Origin: Rhodococcus sp. KRD162
GTDB taxonomy: Bacteria; Actinomycetota; Actinomycetes; Mycobacteriales; Mycobacteriaceae
DNA: 64,000 bases
NCBI RefSeq assembly: GCF_017168335.1
Contig: NZ_JABFAU010000002.1
Span: forward strand, 1 to 64,000
Direction of reading: 5' to 3'
A program made the position numbers and the translations under genes. Of this stretch, positions 17,605-26,713 are shown piece by piece. A model generated the notes under the pieces. It ran no database searches and had not been told where the DNA came from. It was given only the letters and a program-made list of their open reading frames with translations. Numbering within the stretch: the stretch's first letter is position 1; each line of letters opens with the position of its first letter.

Positions 17605-18036
17605 GTGCGACTTCAGCGACAGGTGGTGGACTACGCCCTTCAGCGTCGGTCGCTGCTGGCCGAGGTCTACTCCGGTAGGACCGGTGTCGCAGCGGTCTGC
17701 GATGCAGACCCCTATCTGCTCCGCGCTGCCAAGTTCCACGGACGCGGTAGCGATCTGGTGTGCCCCATCTGTCGCAAAGAGCAGCTCACCCTGGTTTCTT
17801 GGGTTTTCGGGGAGAAGCTCGGTCCGCTGTCCGGGTCAGCGAGAACGGCCGACGAACTGGTCCGACTCGCGTCGACCCAGGAGGAGTTCTCGGTCCATGT
17901 GGTCGAGGTCTGCCGCTCGTGCAGCTGGAACCATCTCGTCCAGTCGTATGTCCTCGGGGCCGTCCCCGCACCGAAGCAACCCCGTCGTTCCCGATCGGGT
18001 TCCCGCCAACCGAACCGTCGAACCGCGAGTGAATGA
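17605..18036 (+). CDS. DUF5318 family protein, copy 1
   Basis: 143 residues from a GTG (RLQRQVVDYALQRRSLL), orthologous in position to Rv0049. Two Cys pairs (VCPICRKEQ near residue 52 and VCRSCSWN near residue 101) suggest a zinc ribbon. Function unknown. It is always found just upstream of the ponA-type PBP gene in mycolic-acid bacteria, which hints at a role in cell-wall growth. Copy 2 at 53286 differs at only four residues (L/V, P/A, S/A, S/P). Confidence 0.85.
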   Translation: MRLQRQVVDYALQRRSLLAEVYSGRTGVAAVCDADPYLLRAAKFHGRGSDLVCPICRKEQLTLVSWVFGEKLGPLSGSARTADELVRLASTQEEFSVHVVEVCRSCSWNHLVQSYVLGAVPAPKQPRRSRSGSRQPNRRTASE

Positions 18037-18099
18037 CACAATCGCTCTTCTGATGCCCTCGCGTGAGACGCGGCCGCCGAAATTACTGGAGATTTGTAC

Positions 18100-20688
18100 G
18101 TGAGTTCCTACGACGACAACCCGGGTAGCAACGAACCTGGCCGTAGCGACTCCGGACGGCGTCCCGACGTACCCGAGACTCCACGTGGCAGTCGACACTC
18201 CGATCCCCCCGGGCGTCGGCCCGGCCCCCCGCCCGGTCAGCGTCCAGGGCCTCCTCCTGGTCAGCGACCGATGCCGCCGCAGGGTCGACCCACACAGGGC
18301 AGACCACCACAGGGCAGACCACCACAGGGCAGACCCCCGGTGGATCCGGCCACCGGACGTCCCGTCGCCGATCGCCCCTACGGCGAACGCCGCTACGGCG
18401 AGCCGCCGATCACGCCCGCGGCAAGGACTGCGGCCGCGTCGGGTGTCACTCGGTCCGGCTCTGTGCCACCACCGGACGAACCGAACGATCCATCAGTCAG
18501 CTACTCGGGCAGTGAACCGCCCGAGCCACCCGAGAGAGGTACCGCCGCGAATACGAAGAAGAGGTCCAAGTGGCGGGTCGTCCGACGCACGCTCTACGCG
18601 TTCATCGCCCTGGGCATGATCGTGCCGATTCTGGGATTCATGGTGGCGTACACGTTGGTGGACGTCCCGCGGCCGGGTGACCTCAGAACGAACCAGGTTG
18701 CGACGATCTTCGCGTCCGACGGTTCGACTGTGCTCGGCAAGGTCGTACCCCCCGAGGGCAACAGGACCGACGTGACGATCGACCAGATTCCTGTGCACGT
18801 GCGCGATGCGGTGCTCTCGGCCGAGGACCGTGACTTCTATTCCAATCCCGGATTCTCGGTCACCGGATTCGGCCGAGCCCTGCGCGACAACATGCTCGGA
18901 CGTGACAGCGCAGGTGGCGGCTCGACCATCACCCAGCAGTACGTGAAGAACGCACTGGTCGGTACCGATCGGACCTTGACGCGAAAGATGCGCGAGCTCG
19001 TCATCTCCTCGAAGATGGCGCGGCAGTGGTCCAAGGACGACATCCTGGCGGCCTACCTCAACACCATCTACTTCGGTCGCGGTGCCTACGGCATCGCTGC
19101 CGCGTCGAAAGCGTATTTCGGAAAGTCCGTCGATCAGCTCTCGATCGAGGAGGGTGCAGTTCTCGCTGCGACCATCCAGCAGCCCTCCGGGTTGGATCCC
19201 GAGAACAACCCGACCGGTGCGCGGGCCCGGTGGGACTACGTGCTCGACGGCATGGTGTCGCAGGGCACTCTCGATCCCGCCCAGCGCGCCACGATGCAGT
19301 ACCCGGCCTGGATTCCCACCTCGCAGATCGACTCGGGAGATGCCGACGATGCCGGCCCCAACGGCCTGATCAAGTCCCAGGTGCTCAAGGAGCTCTCGGC
19401 GGTCGGGGTCAGCGATCAGGACCTCAACACCGAGGGGCTGCAGATCACCACCACCATCGACCCGAAGGCTCAGGCCGCGGCCGTCGATGCCGTGAACAAC
19501 AGTCTCGAAGGTGAGCCCTCGGATCTGCGGACGGCCTCGGTGTCGATCGATCCGCGTACCGGCGCGGTCCGTTCGTACTACGGCGGAGCGGACGGGCGAG
19601 GATTCGACTTCGCGCAGTCCGGCCTCCAGACCGGATCGTCGTTCAAGGTGTTCGGGCTGGCCGCTGCGCTCGATCAGGGCATTCCGCTGTCGAAGATGTA
19701 CGACAGCTCCCCGCTCGACGTCAACGGCATCCAGATCAGCAACGTCGAAGGCGAGTCCTGCGGCACCTGCACCATCGCCGAGGCCCTCAAGCGCTCGCTC
19801 AACACGAGCTTCTACCGCATGATGCTCGGCATGGACGATGGTCCGCAGGCCATCGCGGACATGGCCCACAAGCTCGGTATCCCGGAGGAGATCCCGGGCG
19901 TCGGGCCCACTCTCACCGAGCCCGACAACGCCGGCCCGAACTACGGAATCGTGCTCGGCCAGTACCAGTCCCGCGTCATCGACATGGCCTCGGCCTATGC
20001 GACGCTCGCGGCGTCCGGGGTCTATCACGCACCGCACTTCGTGCAGAAAGTCGTCACCGCCGACGGCACTGTGCTGCTCGATCGAGCGCCCGATGCGGGC
20101 CAGCAGGTGGTCTCGGCCGCGGTCGCAGACAACGTGACCTCGGCGATGCGTCCGATCGCGGGATACTCCAACGGTCACAACCTCGCAGGCGGCCGCCAGT
20201 CCGCGGCCAAGACCGGTACCGCGCAGCTCGGCGATACCGGCGAGAACAAGGACGCCTGGATGGTCGGCTACACGCCGTCGCTGTCCACGGCCGTCTGGGT
20301 CGGCACCGAACAGGGCGTGGCGCTGGAGAACAGCTACGGCGGGCAGATCTACGGATCCGGCATCCCGTCGGACATCTGGAAGGCGACGATGGACGGGGCG
20401 CTGCAAGGCACCTCGAACGAGAGCTTCCCGACGCCCGAGGCCATCGCCGGTCAGGCAGGCGTGCCGCAGTACACCGCGCCCGCACCGACTGCCACGGTGG
20501 CCCCGACCACCGCTCCGCCGCCGATAACCCTGCCGATTCCGACGGAGATCTCACCGCCGGTCGTCATCACCCCGCGTCAGGTCGAGATTCTGCCCGGAGT
20601 CACCATTCCGCTTCCGGGATTGGCTCCGGCCGAGCCGGCGCCAGCTCCAGCACCGGCAGCGCCTGAACCGGCGACACCCGGCCAGTAG
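18100..20688 (+). CDS. Class A penicillin-binding protein, PonA1-like, copy 1
   Basis: About 862 residues, starting at the GTG at 18100 with GGAG upstream. Order: a Pro/Gly/Arg-rich cytoplasmic tail with short QGRPP repeats (to about residue 150), one membrane anchor (YAFIALGMIVPILGFMVAYT), a GT51 transglycosylase domain (EDRDFYSNPGFS, GGSTITQQYVKNAL), a transpeptidase domain with SxxK in GSSFKVF, SLN in KRSLNTSFY and KTGTAQ, and a Pro/Ala-rich C-terminus. It polymerises and cross-links peptidoglycan outside the membrane. The GT87 gene follows 12 bp later. Confidence 0.95.
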   Translation: MSSYDDNPGSNEPGRSDSGRRPDVPETPRGSRHSDPPGRRPGPPPGQRPGPPPGQRPMPPQGRPTQGRPPQGRPPQGRPPVDPATGRPVADRPYGERRYGEPPITPAARTAAASGVTRSGSVPPPDEPNDPSVSYSGSEPPEPPERGTAANTKKRSKWRVVRRTLYAFIALGMIVPILGFMVAYTLVDVPRPGDLRTNQVATIFASDGSTVLGKVVPPEGNRTDVTIDQIPVHVRDAVLSAEDRDFYSNPGFSVTGFGRALRDNMLGRDSAGGGSTITQQYVKNALVGTDRTLTRKMRELVISSKMARQWSKDDILAAYLNTIYFGRGAYGIAAASKAYFGKSVDQLSIEEGAVLAATIQQPSGLDPENNPTGARARWDYVLDGMVSQGTLDPAQRATMQYPAWIPTSQIDSGDADDAGPNGLIKSQVLKELSAVGVSDQDLNTEGLQITTTIDPKAQAAAVDAVNNSLEGEPSDLRTASVSIDPRTGAVRSYYGGADGRGFDFAQSGLQTGSSFKVFGLAAALDQGIPLSKMYDSSPLDVNGIQISNVEGESCGTCTIAEALKRSLNTSFYRMMLGMDDGPQAIADMAHKLGIPEEIPGVGPTLTEPDNAGPNYGIVLGQYQSRVIDMASAYATLAASGVYHAPHFVQKVVTADGTVLLDRAPDAGQQVVSAAVADNVTSAMRPIAGYSNGHNLAGGRQSAAKTGTAQLGDTGENKDAWMVGYTPSLSTAVWVGTEQGVALENSYGGQIYGSGIPSDIWKATMDGALQGTSNESFPTPEAIAGQAGVPQYTAPAPTATVAPTTAPPPITLPIPTEISPPVVITPRQVEILPGVTIPLPGLAPAEPAPAPAPAAPEPATPGQ

Positions 20689-20699
20689 CGACTTCACCG

Positions 20700-22265
20700 G
20701 TGACGACCGAACCCGAGCGCACAGGTCGCGCGCTGGCGAGCCCTGGTCGCCTCGACACGACAGGCGCAGCGGATCGCGATGCCCCCAGCCGGACCGATCC
20801 GATGACCGGGGAACTGTCCTCGGTCATCGGTGGTCCGGTCGGACGGCACGCGTTGATCGGACGGCAGCGCTGGTTCACGGCGCTGCGAGTGATCTTGTTG
20901 CTTGCGGTGATCTTCCTGAGCTTCGGTTGGTTCGCGAAAGCCGCGTGCATTCAACAGGCACCGGTCGGGGCCAACGGTGAGCTGGGCTTGGACTGGAGCG
21001 GCAGCCGCCAGTACGTGGCGATGTGCTACTCGGACACCGTGCCGCTCTACGGTGCCGAAAGACTCGATCAAGGTGCATTCCCGTACAAGAAGTCCTGGGA
21101 AGAGACCAAGGCCGATGGGTCGAGCCAGGTTCGCTACATGGAATACCCGGTGCTCGCGGGTCTGTACCAGTACGGCTCGATGGTGGTCGGCAAGATGTGG
21201 AACTCGGTGAGTTTCCTACCGCAGGCGCTGCCCGTCGTCGTCTACTTCAATGTGGTCGCCCTTGGGTTGGCGGTGGCCTGGTTGGTCACCGTCTGGGCGA
21301 CGGCGATAGCTGCCGGACGCCGAATCTGGGATGCGGCCCTGGTGGCAGCATCACCGTTGGTGATCGTGCACGGTTTCACCAATTTCGATGCCCTCGCAAC
21401 AGCATTCGCGCTTACCGGACTGCTGGCGTGGGCCAAGAAACGGCCGGTGCTCGCCGGTGTGCTGATCGGCCTCGGCGGTGCCACCAAGCTCTACCCCCTG
21501 TTGTTCCTCGGACCGCTGTTGGTGCTGTGCTGGCGCACCGGCCGGATGCGGGAGTGGGGGCTCACAGGAGGTGGTGCGCTCGGAGCCTGGCTGGCGGTCA
21601 ATCTTCCTCTCGCCCTGCTCTATCCGTCGGGTTGGTACGAGTTCTTCAGGCTCAACTCCGAGCGTGGTGCCGACCCGGATTCGCTGTACAACGTCGTCTC
21701 GTCGTTCACCGGTTGGTCAGGCTTCGACGGTCCGCTCTACCCCGGCGACAAGCCGTTGATCCTCAATGCCGTGACGCTGGTGCTGTTCGCCATCGTGTGT
21801 GCGGTGATCGCGTATATCGGCACGACGGCTCCGACGCGGCCACGCCTGGCGCAATTGGTGTTCCTGGTGGTGGCCGGATTCTTGCTCACCAACAAGGTGT
21901 GGAGTCCGCAGTACTCGCTGTGGTTGGTTCCGCTGGCCGTGCTTGCGCTTCCGCACCGCCGAATCCTGTTGGCGTGGATGGCAATCGACGCGCTCGTCTG
22001 GTTTCCGCGGATGTACTACTACCTGGGGGTGGAGAACAAGGGCGTGCCCGAGCAGTGGTTCACCGCGGCCGTCGTGTTGCGCGATATCGCCGTGATCGGG
22101 TTGTGCGCGTTGATTGTTCGGCAGATCTATCGCCCGTCCGAGGATCTCATTCGAAACGGCAGCGCCGTCGATCCGCTCGGTGGCGTACTCGACGGCGCTG
22201 CAGATCGGGCCCCGGCTCGAAAGGCCCCGGCCCGCAAGGTCACATATAGCGGCCGAGCTGTTTGA
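20700..22265 (+). CDS. GT87-family polyprenyl-phosphate mannosyltransferase-like protein, copy 1
   Basis: 521 residues from a GTG (MTTEPERTG as translated), positional counterpart of Rv0051. It has about ten membrane helices, the first near residue 65 (FTALRVILLLAVIFLSFGWF). The periplasmic loop WSGSRQYVAMCYSDTVPLYG and the segment GATKLYPLLFLGPLLVL are typical of GT-C family 87. Such enzymes use lipid-linked mannose to build envelope glycans. The acceptor is unknown. It is co-transcribed with the PBP gene and convergent with terD. Copy 2 is nearly identical. Confidence 0.88.
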   Translation: MTTEPERTGRALASPGRLDTTGAADRDAPSRTDPMTGELSSVIGGPVGRHALIGRQRWFTALRVILLLAVIFLSFGWFAKAACIQQAPVGANGELGLDWSGSRQYVAMCYSDTVPLYGAERLDQGAFPYKKSWEETKADGSSQVRYMEYPVLAGLYQYGSMVVGKMWNSVSFLPQALPVVVYFNVVALGLAVAWLVTVWATAIAAGRRIWDAALVAASPLVIVHGFTNFDALATAFALTGLLAWAKKRPVLAGVLIGLGGATKLYPLLFLGPLLVLCWRTGRMREWGLTGGGALGAWLAVNLPLALLYPSGWYEFFRLNSERGADPDSLYNVVSSFTGWSGFDGPLYPGDKPLILNAVTLVLFAIVCAVIAYIGTTAPTRPRLAQLVFLVVAGFLLTNKVWSPQYSLWLVPLAVLALPHRRILLAWMAIDALVWFPRMYYYLGVENKGVPEQWFTAAVVLRDIAVIGLCALIVRQIYRPSEDLIRNGSAVDPLGGVLDGAADRAPARKAPARKVTYSGRAV

Positions 22266-22902
22266 CGGCTTCACCGGCGTGCTTGGCCTGAATGCCGTCG
22301 CCGATGGCCTGCAGCTTCCATTCACTGCCCTGGCGATACACCTTGGCCATCACCAAGCCGGTGAAGGGCATTCCGCCTTGGAGGGTGAAGCGGGCCAGTT
22401 CGGTGTTGGTGGTGTTGTCCACCAACCGGCAGAATGCGTTGTCCACCTGTTCGAACGTCTGCCCGCGGTACGAGGTGACCGTGAAGATGATGCCGGTGAC
22501 GTGCTGTGGCACTCGCGTCAGGTCGACCACGATCACCTCGTCATCGCCCTCGCCCTCACCGGTGAGGTTGTCGCCCTGGTGCAGAATCGAACCGTCTTTG
22601 GCTTTGAGCTGCCCGTAGTAGACGACGTCGTTGACGCTGCGATCGGCCAGCATGATCGCCGACGCGTCCAAGTCGATGTTCGTCGCCCGGCCGCCGCCGC
22701 CGAACAGTCCACCCCTTTTCGGTGTGGTCACCGGGTCCCAGCCCAGTCCCATGCGAATGACCGTCAACGCCACGCCGCCGTCCTTGCGGAGGGTGACCTT
22801 CTGGCCCTTGGTGAGGCTGACGGGCTTGGACTTGGTGAGACTGACCTCGGGTGCCTCGGTGCGTACGGCCCCAGAACAGGCCGACACGACCCACTCCTTC
22901 AA
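22240..22902 (-). CDS. TerD-family protein with altered 5' end
   Basis: TerD/CABP-type protein (VSLTKGQKVTLRKDGG, GLGWDP, DLDASAIMLADR, YYGQLKAKDGSILHQGDNLTGEGEGDDE). The family binds calcium and is linked to tellurite or stress resistance. Normal TerD proteins start a couple of residues before VSLTK. Here no ATG or GTG lies at that point; the frame continues upstream into island sequence and opens only at TTG 22902 or GTG 22887. The natural start therefore appears to have been replaced at the island junction near 22855. The last 15 codons recur after copy 2 of GT87. Confidence 0.82.
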   Translation of the reverse strand: MKEWVVSACSGAVRTEAPEVSLTKSKPVSLTKGQKVTLRKDGGVALTVIRMGLGWDPVTTPKRGGLFGGGGRATNIDLDASAIMLADRSVNDVVYYGQLKAKDGSILHQGDNLTGEGEGDDEVIVVDLTRVPQHVTGIIFTVTSYRGQTFEQVDNAFCRLVDNTTNTELARFTLQGGMPFTGLVMAKVYRQGSEWKLQAIGDGIQAKHAGEAVKQLGRYM

Positions 22903-22996
22903 AATCGTCGCCTACGCCCTCGGCATCCCCATCACCGGCTACTTCGCAGCCATGGGCTTCATGTCGTTCCTCGTCGACCACGGCTGGCACGCCTGA
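22859..22996 (+). CDS. Small membrane protein, possibly truncated
   Basis: A frame from GTG 22859 reads 45 residues with one hydrophobic helix (KIVAYALGIPITGYFAAMGF) and ends DHGWHA. The start overlaps the altered terD 5' end, so this could be either a complete small gene or the 3' remnant of a longer mobile-element gene cut at the island junction. It marks the left edge of the island sequence. Confidence 0.45.
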   Translation: MRTAPEQADTTHSFKIVAYALGIPITGYFAAMGFMSFLVDHGWHA

Positions 22997-23042
22997 CCCC
23001 CGCCCACCCTTCGCGCCACCGCCACTACCCGAGGAGCACACG

Positions 23043-24268
23043 ATGACGACCACCCACCGGCTCGCCCGCCCGGACGAAACCACCCCCACCGTCGTGCTCA
23101 GCTACGGCCTCGGCGAAGACAGCACCGCGATCCTCCTCCGCTGGATCGAAGACCCCACCTCCCGCGACTTCGACCTCTCCGACCTCGTCGTCATCACTGC
23201 CATGACCGGGAACGAATGGGAATCCACCCGCACCGCCGTCGAAACCCACGTGCTCCCACGGCTCGCCGCCGCCGGAATCCGATACATCCAAGTCGGCCGC
23301 GCCCGCCGCCACGTCACCAAAGCCGGGGACGGAGTCGTCGTCCTCGACGACTCACGCACCCCCACCCAGCTGCACATCGACGGCGACTACACCCTCTGGG
23401 ACGAGATGGTCGAATCCGGAACCATCCCCCAATCCGGCGGCGCCAGAATGTGTTCCGTACACGCCAAAGGTGATGTACTCGACCCCGTCATCGCCGCCAT
23501 CACCCGCGGAGAGCCCTACCGGCACGTCATGGGCTTCGAAGCCGGGGAGCAGGCCGCGCCGTCAAAGACGCCACCTACAACACGGAACGTCGCACCGGCG
23601 ACTACCCCCTCATCGACTGGGGCTGGTCCCGCGCCGACGCGATCGCCTACACCGAATCCGTCACCGGAAGCAGCGTCGGAAAATCGGCATGCTTCTACTG
23701 CCCCTTCGCATTCAACCGCGCCAACCGGCGCGAGGTCTTCGCCCGCTACGCCGCCGACCCTGCCGTCGGCGCCCGGACCCTGCTGATGGAACACCTCGCC
23801 CTCGCGCTCAACCCCGCACAAGGACTCGTTGGCGGCACCCGCCTTATCGACCTCATCCGCGCCGAAGGCATGACAGAGGTCCTCGCCGCTTTCGACGAGC
23901 TCCTCGCCGAACAGGAGTACGCCTTCTACGAAGTGCGCCGAATCCTGCGCCCCCGCATGGCCGACCCGACCAAACTCGGCAACGCCGCCCGCTCCCTACG
24001 TATTCGCACCCGCGGTCCCCGCACCCTGCTGCAGGGGACACTCGACCGCCTCGCCGCCCAGGGTGAAGAGCAACGAAAGGTCAAGAGCATCGTCGGCGAG
24101 GACAAGATCATGCGCCTCTACCAGTACCAGCGCGGTGCGACCTTCCCCACCGTCGAACGATTCTTCGTCGTGGCACCGGCCCTCGCGCTGGCGAAAGAAG
24201 CCGACAACTTCGACACCTGGTGGGCCGAGGCGCTCGCTGTCGCCGAGGGCGTCAGGGTGGGGTCCTGA
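23043..24268 (+). pseudogene. CysH-like PP-loop (PAPS reductase family) gene with a frameshift
   Basis: Encodes about 408 residues if one base is restored. Residues 14-27 (TPTVVLSYGLGEDS) are a PP-loop variant that binds ATP in the adenine-nucleotide alpha-hydrolase superfamily. The first frame is good to codon CAG at 23550-23552; from 23552 the protein continues in the -1 frame (GRAVKDATYN onward) through CFYCPFAFNR and the end EGVRVGS. Adding one g in the run at 23552 restores the frame. Cys residues in RMCSVHAKGD and CFYCPF could bind a metal or Fe-S cluster. It starts 5 bp after a ggagcacacg ribosome site. Loss of function or a sequencing error are both possible. Confidence 0.75.
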
Positions 24269-24371
24269 CCGCGCCGCGAACCTACGGGACATGCTGGTGC
24301 GCAATGCCACTCGAATCCGCCGCCAACTCCGCAGCTGAACACGGCCACAGACGAATCGATAGGATGGATAC

Positions 24372-25094
24372 ATGTCCGAGCCAGATACCGGCAGTGAGCT
24401 CACACCCCCCGCATCGCTACTCGCTGCAGCCGTCTCGACCGCCGAATGGACTGCAGCACTGGCAATCCTGCGCGACTACACCACCCTGCAAGGAACAGCA
24501 GAACTGCAACCGCACACCATCTGGAGCGGCTTCGACCTCGGGGCCTGGGGCCGACGAGTGCGAGGAGTGCGTAACAAAGGCCTCCTCTCACACGCCCAAA
24601 TCGCAGAACTCGAAGCACTGCCCGGTTGGACATGGAAATACAACCTCAAGACTCTCCCCTGGGACACCGGGATCGCCGCACTACGCGACTACGCCGCGCA
24701 CTACGGACTCGCTGTCGTCCCACGCAAGACGATATGGAAGGGCCTCGAGCTGGACGAGTGGGTCGCGAGGGTCCGCAAAATCTACACGCAGGGCGAGCTC
24801 GCCACCGACCGTGCCGACGAGCTCGGCTCACTTCCCGGCTGGTTGTGGTTCGCGGACGACCGAAACCTCCTCACAACAGACGCCGTCGCCGCATACATCC
24901 GGAAATCACCTGTCGCGGTCGAACAATGGCGACGAGACGGCACCGGACCGGCCCACTACACACTCGGGGACACCGCCTACTACGACAGAACCGTCGTCGA
25001 CCGTTGGCGCCGCGCACACCCACACCTCTTCACCGTCCGGCACCCACCCCAGGCGATCACCGACACCGGCACGGCAACAACACGGAGAGGATAG
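24372..25094 (+). CDS. Tandem helicase-associated-domain protein with C-terminal HTH
   Basis: 240 residues. Two repeats of the helicase-associated (HA) helical domain occur at about 25-85 (TIWSGFDLGAWGRRVRG... LPGWTW) and 95-155 (TIWKGLELDEWVARVRK... LPGWLW). A MerR/excisionase-type helix-turn-helix occurs at about 165-210 (LTTDAVAAYIRKSPVAVEQW). HA domains bind nucleic acid in actinobacterial helicases, but here no helicase core is present. Probably a DNA-binding regulator or accessory factor of the element. The role is inference. Confidence 0.7.
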   Translation: MSEPDTGSELTPPASLLAAAVSTAEWTAALAILRDYTTLQGTAELQPHTIWSGFDLGAWGRRVRGVRNKGLLSHAQIAELEALPGWTWKYNLKTLPWDTGIAALRDYAAHYGLAVVPRKTIWKGLELDEWVARVRKIYTQGELATDRADELGSLPGWLWFADDRNLLTTDAVAAYIRKSPVAVEQWRRDGTGPAHYTLGDTAYYDRTVVDRWRRAHPHLFTVRHPPQAITDTGTATTRRG

Positions 25095-25098
25095 CCAG

Positions 25099-25224
25099 AT
25101 GGGCGACTGGATGAGCACCGCAATCTCGACCCGCAGCCGGATGCAACCGCGACACTACGAATCGGGGATCCTCGGCAACTCCGAAGTCGGACCGTACGCC
25201 ACAGTCCTCCCCGGGCAGACATGA
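25099..25224 (+). CDS. Small hypothetical protein
   Basis: 41 residues (MGDWMSTAISTRSRM ... LPGQT), starting 4 bp after the HA-domain gene with a ggagagg ribosome site upstream. It has no recognisable domain. Close spacing and a shared ATGA with the next frame suggest an operon of tiny genes. Confidence 0.45.
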   Translation: MGDWMSTAISTRSRMQPRHYESGILGNSEVGPYATVLPGQT

Positions 25225-25433
25225 CCACCGCAGAACGTTCCACCCCGCCCTCTGGCCGTGTCCGGCGCCGCAACCCGGGGTCGCCCGCGACCACCGTGAG
25301 CCGAGATGCTCCGCGTTCACGGACGGAAAGCAGTCGGGGGTTCATCGACACCAAAGGCAGGCCTGAGCTGATCGTGAATCCAGCAATCAAGCTGGGCCGC
25401 GCCTTCTTCGTCCCTGTACACCCCGCAGCCTGA
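25221..25433 (+). CDS. Small basic hypothetical protein
   Basis: 70 residues, Arg/Ser/Pro-rich at the N-terminus, ending PAIKLGRAFFVPVHPAA. Its ATG overlaps the preceding stop (ATGA). No family recognised. It may be chance coding in GC-rich DNA. The remaining 190 bp to the next gene show nothing else. Confidence 0.35.
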   Translation: MTTAERSTPPSGRVRRRNPGSPATTVSRDAPRSRTESSRGFIDTKGRPELIVNPAIKLGRAFFVPVHPAA

Positions 25434-25621
25434 CGGCGCGTTCAGCGCCGGACAGTAGTTGGTCGACGAGGTTTCGGCAGCCGGGGCGGGCCCCGCCGAT
25501 CGAGCAGGCAATGCGCTGGGGGAGAGAATCGCCCGAAGCCATCGCAGTTCGGCGTGCTCTAATCTCCAATCACAGCCACAAAGCATCCGGCCCCTCGGAT
25601 CGGCGACGTAGGAGAGGTCCC

Positions 25622-26644
25622 ATGGACGATCGAGTGAAGTTGGATCCCTGGTTCGTCCACGATCGGCTGATCGTCGGCCTGCTGACCGACCTCGAGAAGG
25701 CCGCCGTGGAGCACTCCCTGGGGCCAGCCAACTCGTCCCTCGCCGCCGTCTACAAATCGACGGCGCTCAGTGACGCGGTAGCGAAGTATGTGGTGACTCG
25801 CAAGGTGCCGAGCGGAGCCCGAGAATACGTCGCCGGAACGCTCCACAAGGGGCAACTCGTGTGGTTCGACCAGAAGTTCCACTTCAAAGGTGTCGCCGCA
25901 GCACACGGCAAAGGTCTTACGAGAGGAGCGTTCCTGCACACGAAGCTCGACGTCGACGAAAGCGTACGAGTGCACGGCGAGTTCAATCCGCAACGGGTGA
26001 CGTCCGGTTCGAGCCTCGTCCAACTCAAAGGGCACCAGCAGCAGTTCGTGTTCGCACATGTATCGGACATCGACGAAGGCGGAATCGAGATCCGGCCAAT
26101 TCTGCTCGGCCACATGATCCGGCCTGACGGAATTTTCGACGAATACGTCTGCAATCGTGTGAGCGTCCACCCCTCCCAAATCGACCAATTCAAAGATGTG
26201 AAGTTCGCCGTGCCAGGAGCTTCGCCCAAAGACCTCGAACCACTTCGGACAGTGCCTGAAGAACAGGTCAAGCGTTGGTTCGCGGAAATTCTTCACGAGC
26301 CGGTAGTCCCCAAGGACTGGGGTGGGGAACAATTCGACCTGTGGACCGACAAGATGACGATCGACGGTGAGAATCAAGTTGCCGCGATTCAATTCAAAGG
26401 ACCGGCAAAATTCTCCCGGATGACGATCAAGACTCTCGGGGCGAACGGCGACCAGATCGACCGCCTCGCTCAGACTGATGCAGACTTGCTTGTCGTTCAG
26501 CACTGCCACGAGATCACCGCACCCGTTTCCAACATGCTGCGCGCTGTCGTATCGCAACCAGGCCGACAGCGCCGGTACATGATCATTGACGGCTACAAGA
26601 CGCTCGCCATCCTGCGTCACTACGGGTACCTCACAAAGCGCTAA
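25622..26644 (+). CDS. Putative PD-(D/E)xK-type nuclease
   Basis: 340 residues from an ATG with an AGGAGAGG ribosome site. The N-terminal 220 residues match no family I know. The C-terminal third reads GGEQFDLWT followed 14 residues later by AAIQFKG, the D...(E/Q)xK spacing of restriction-type nuclease cores, then a helix GDQIDRLAQTDADLLVVQHC. This suggests a DNA-cleaving effector, perhaps a restriction or defence enzyme. It stands alone without a partner methylase. The family call is inference from a short motif. Confidence 0.5.
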   Translation: MDDRVKLDPWFVHDRLIVGLLTDLEKAAVEHSLGPANSSLAAVYKSTALSDAVAKYVVTRKVPSGAREYVAGTLHKGQLVWFDQKFHFKGVAAAHGKGLTRGAFLHTKLDVDESVRVHGEFNPQRVTSGSSLVQLKGHQQQFVFAHVSDIDEGGIEIRPILLGHMIRPDGIFDEYVCNRVSVHPSQIDQFKDVKFAVPGASPKDLEPLRTVPEEQVKRWFAEILHEPVVPKDWGGEQFDLWTDKMTIDGENQVAAIQFKGPAKFSRMTIKTLGANGDQIDRLAQTDADLLVVQHCHEITAPVSNMLRAVVSQPGRQRRYMIIDGYKTLAILRHYGYLTKR

Positions 26645-26713
26645 CTCGACTGTCGAAGAAGCAAGGTGGTCTCGATGTGCGTTGCGCGGGTGGAGGTTCC
26701 GTGAAGATCCAGG

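Larger units (their letters stand above)
17545..22285. repeat. Left copy of a 4.8-kb diverged direct repeat
   Basis: This segment and 53226-58093 carry the same three genes in the same order and orientation, with nearly identical proteins but many synonymous differences. Homology begins in the upstream region of the DUF5318 gene (gcgggggttcgca) and ends within the 3' end of terD at gcttcaccggcgtgcttg. The two copies bracket the accessory island. Confidence 0.92.

Noticed and set aside
18493..20406. Long minus-strand open frame opposite the PBP gene
   Set aside because: Composition is Arg/Val/Asp-rich shadow coding with no domain; the plus strand encodes a complete class A PBP.
23540..23565. 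Programmed -1 frameshift in the PP-loop gene
   Set aside because: No slippery heptamer or clear downstream pseudoknot is visible; a single-base deletion explains the frame change more simply.
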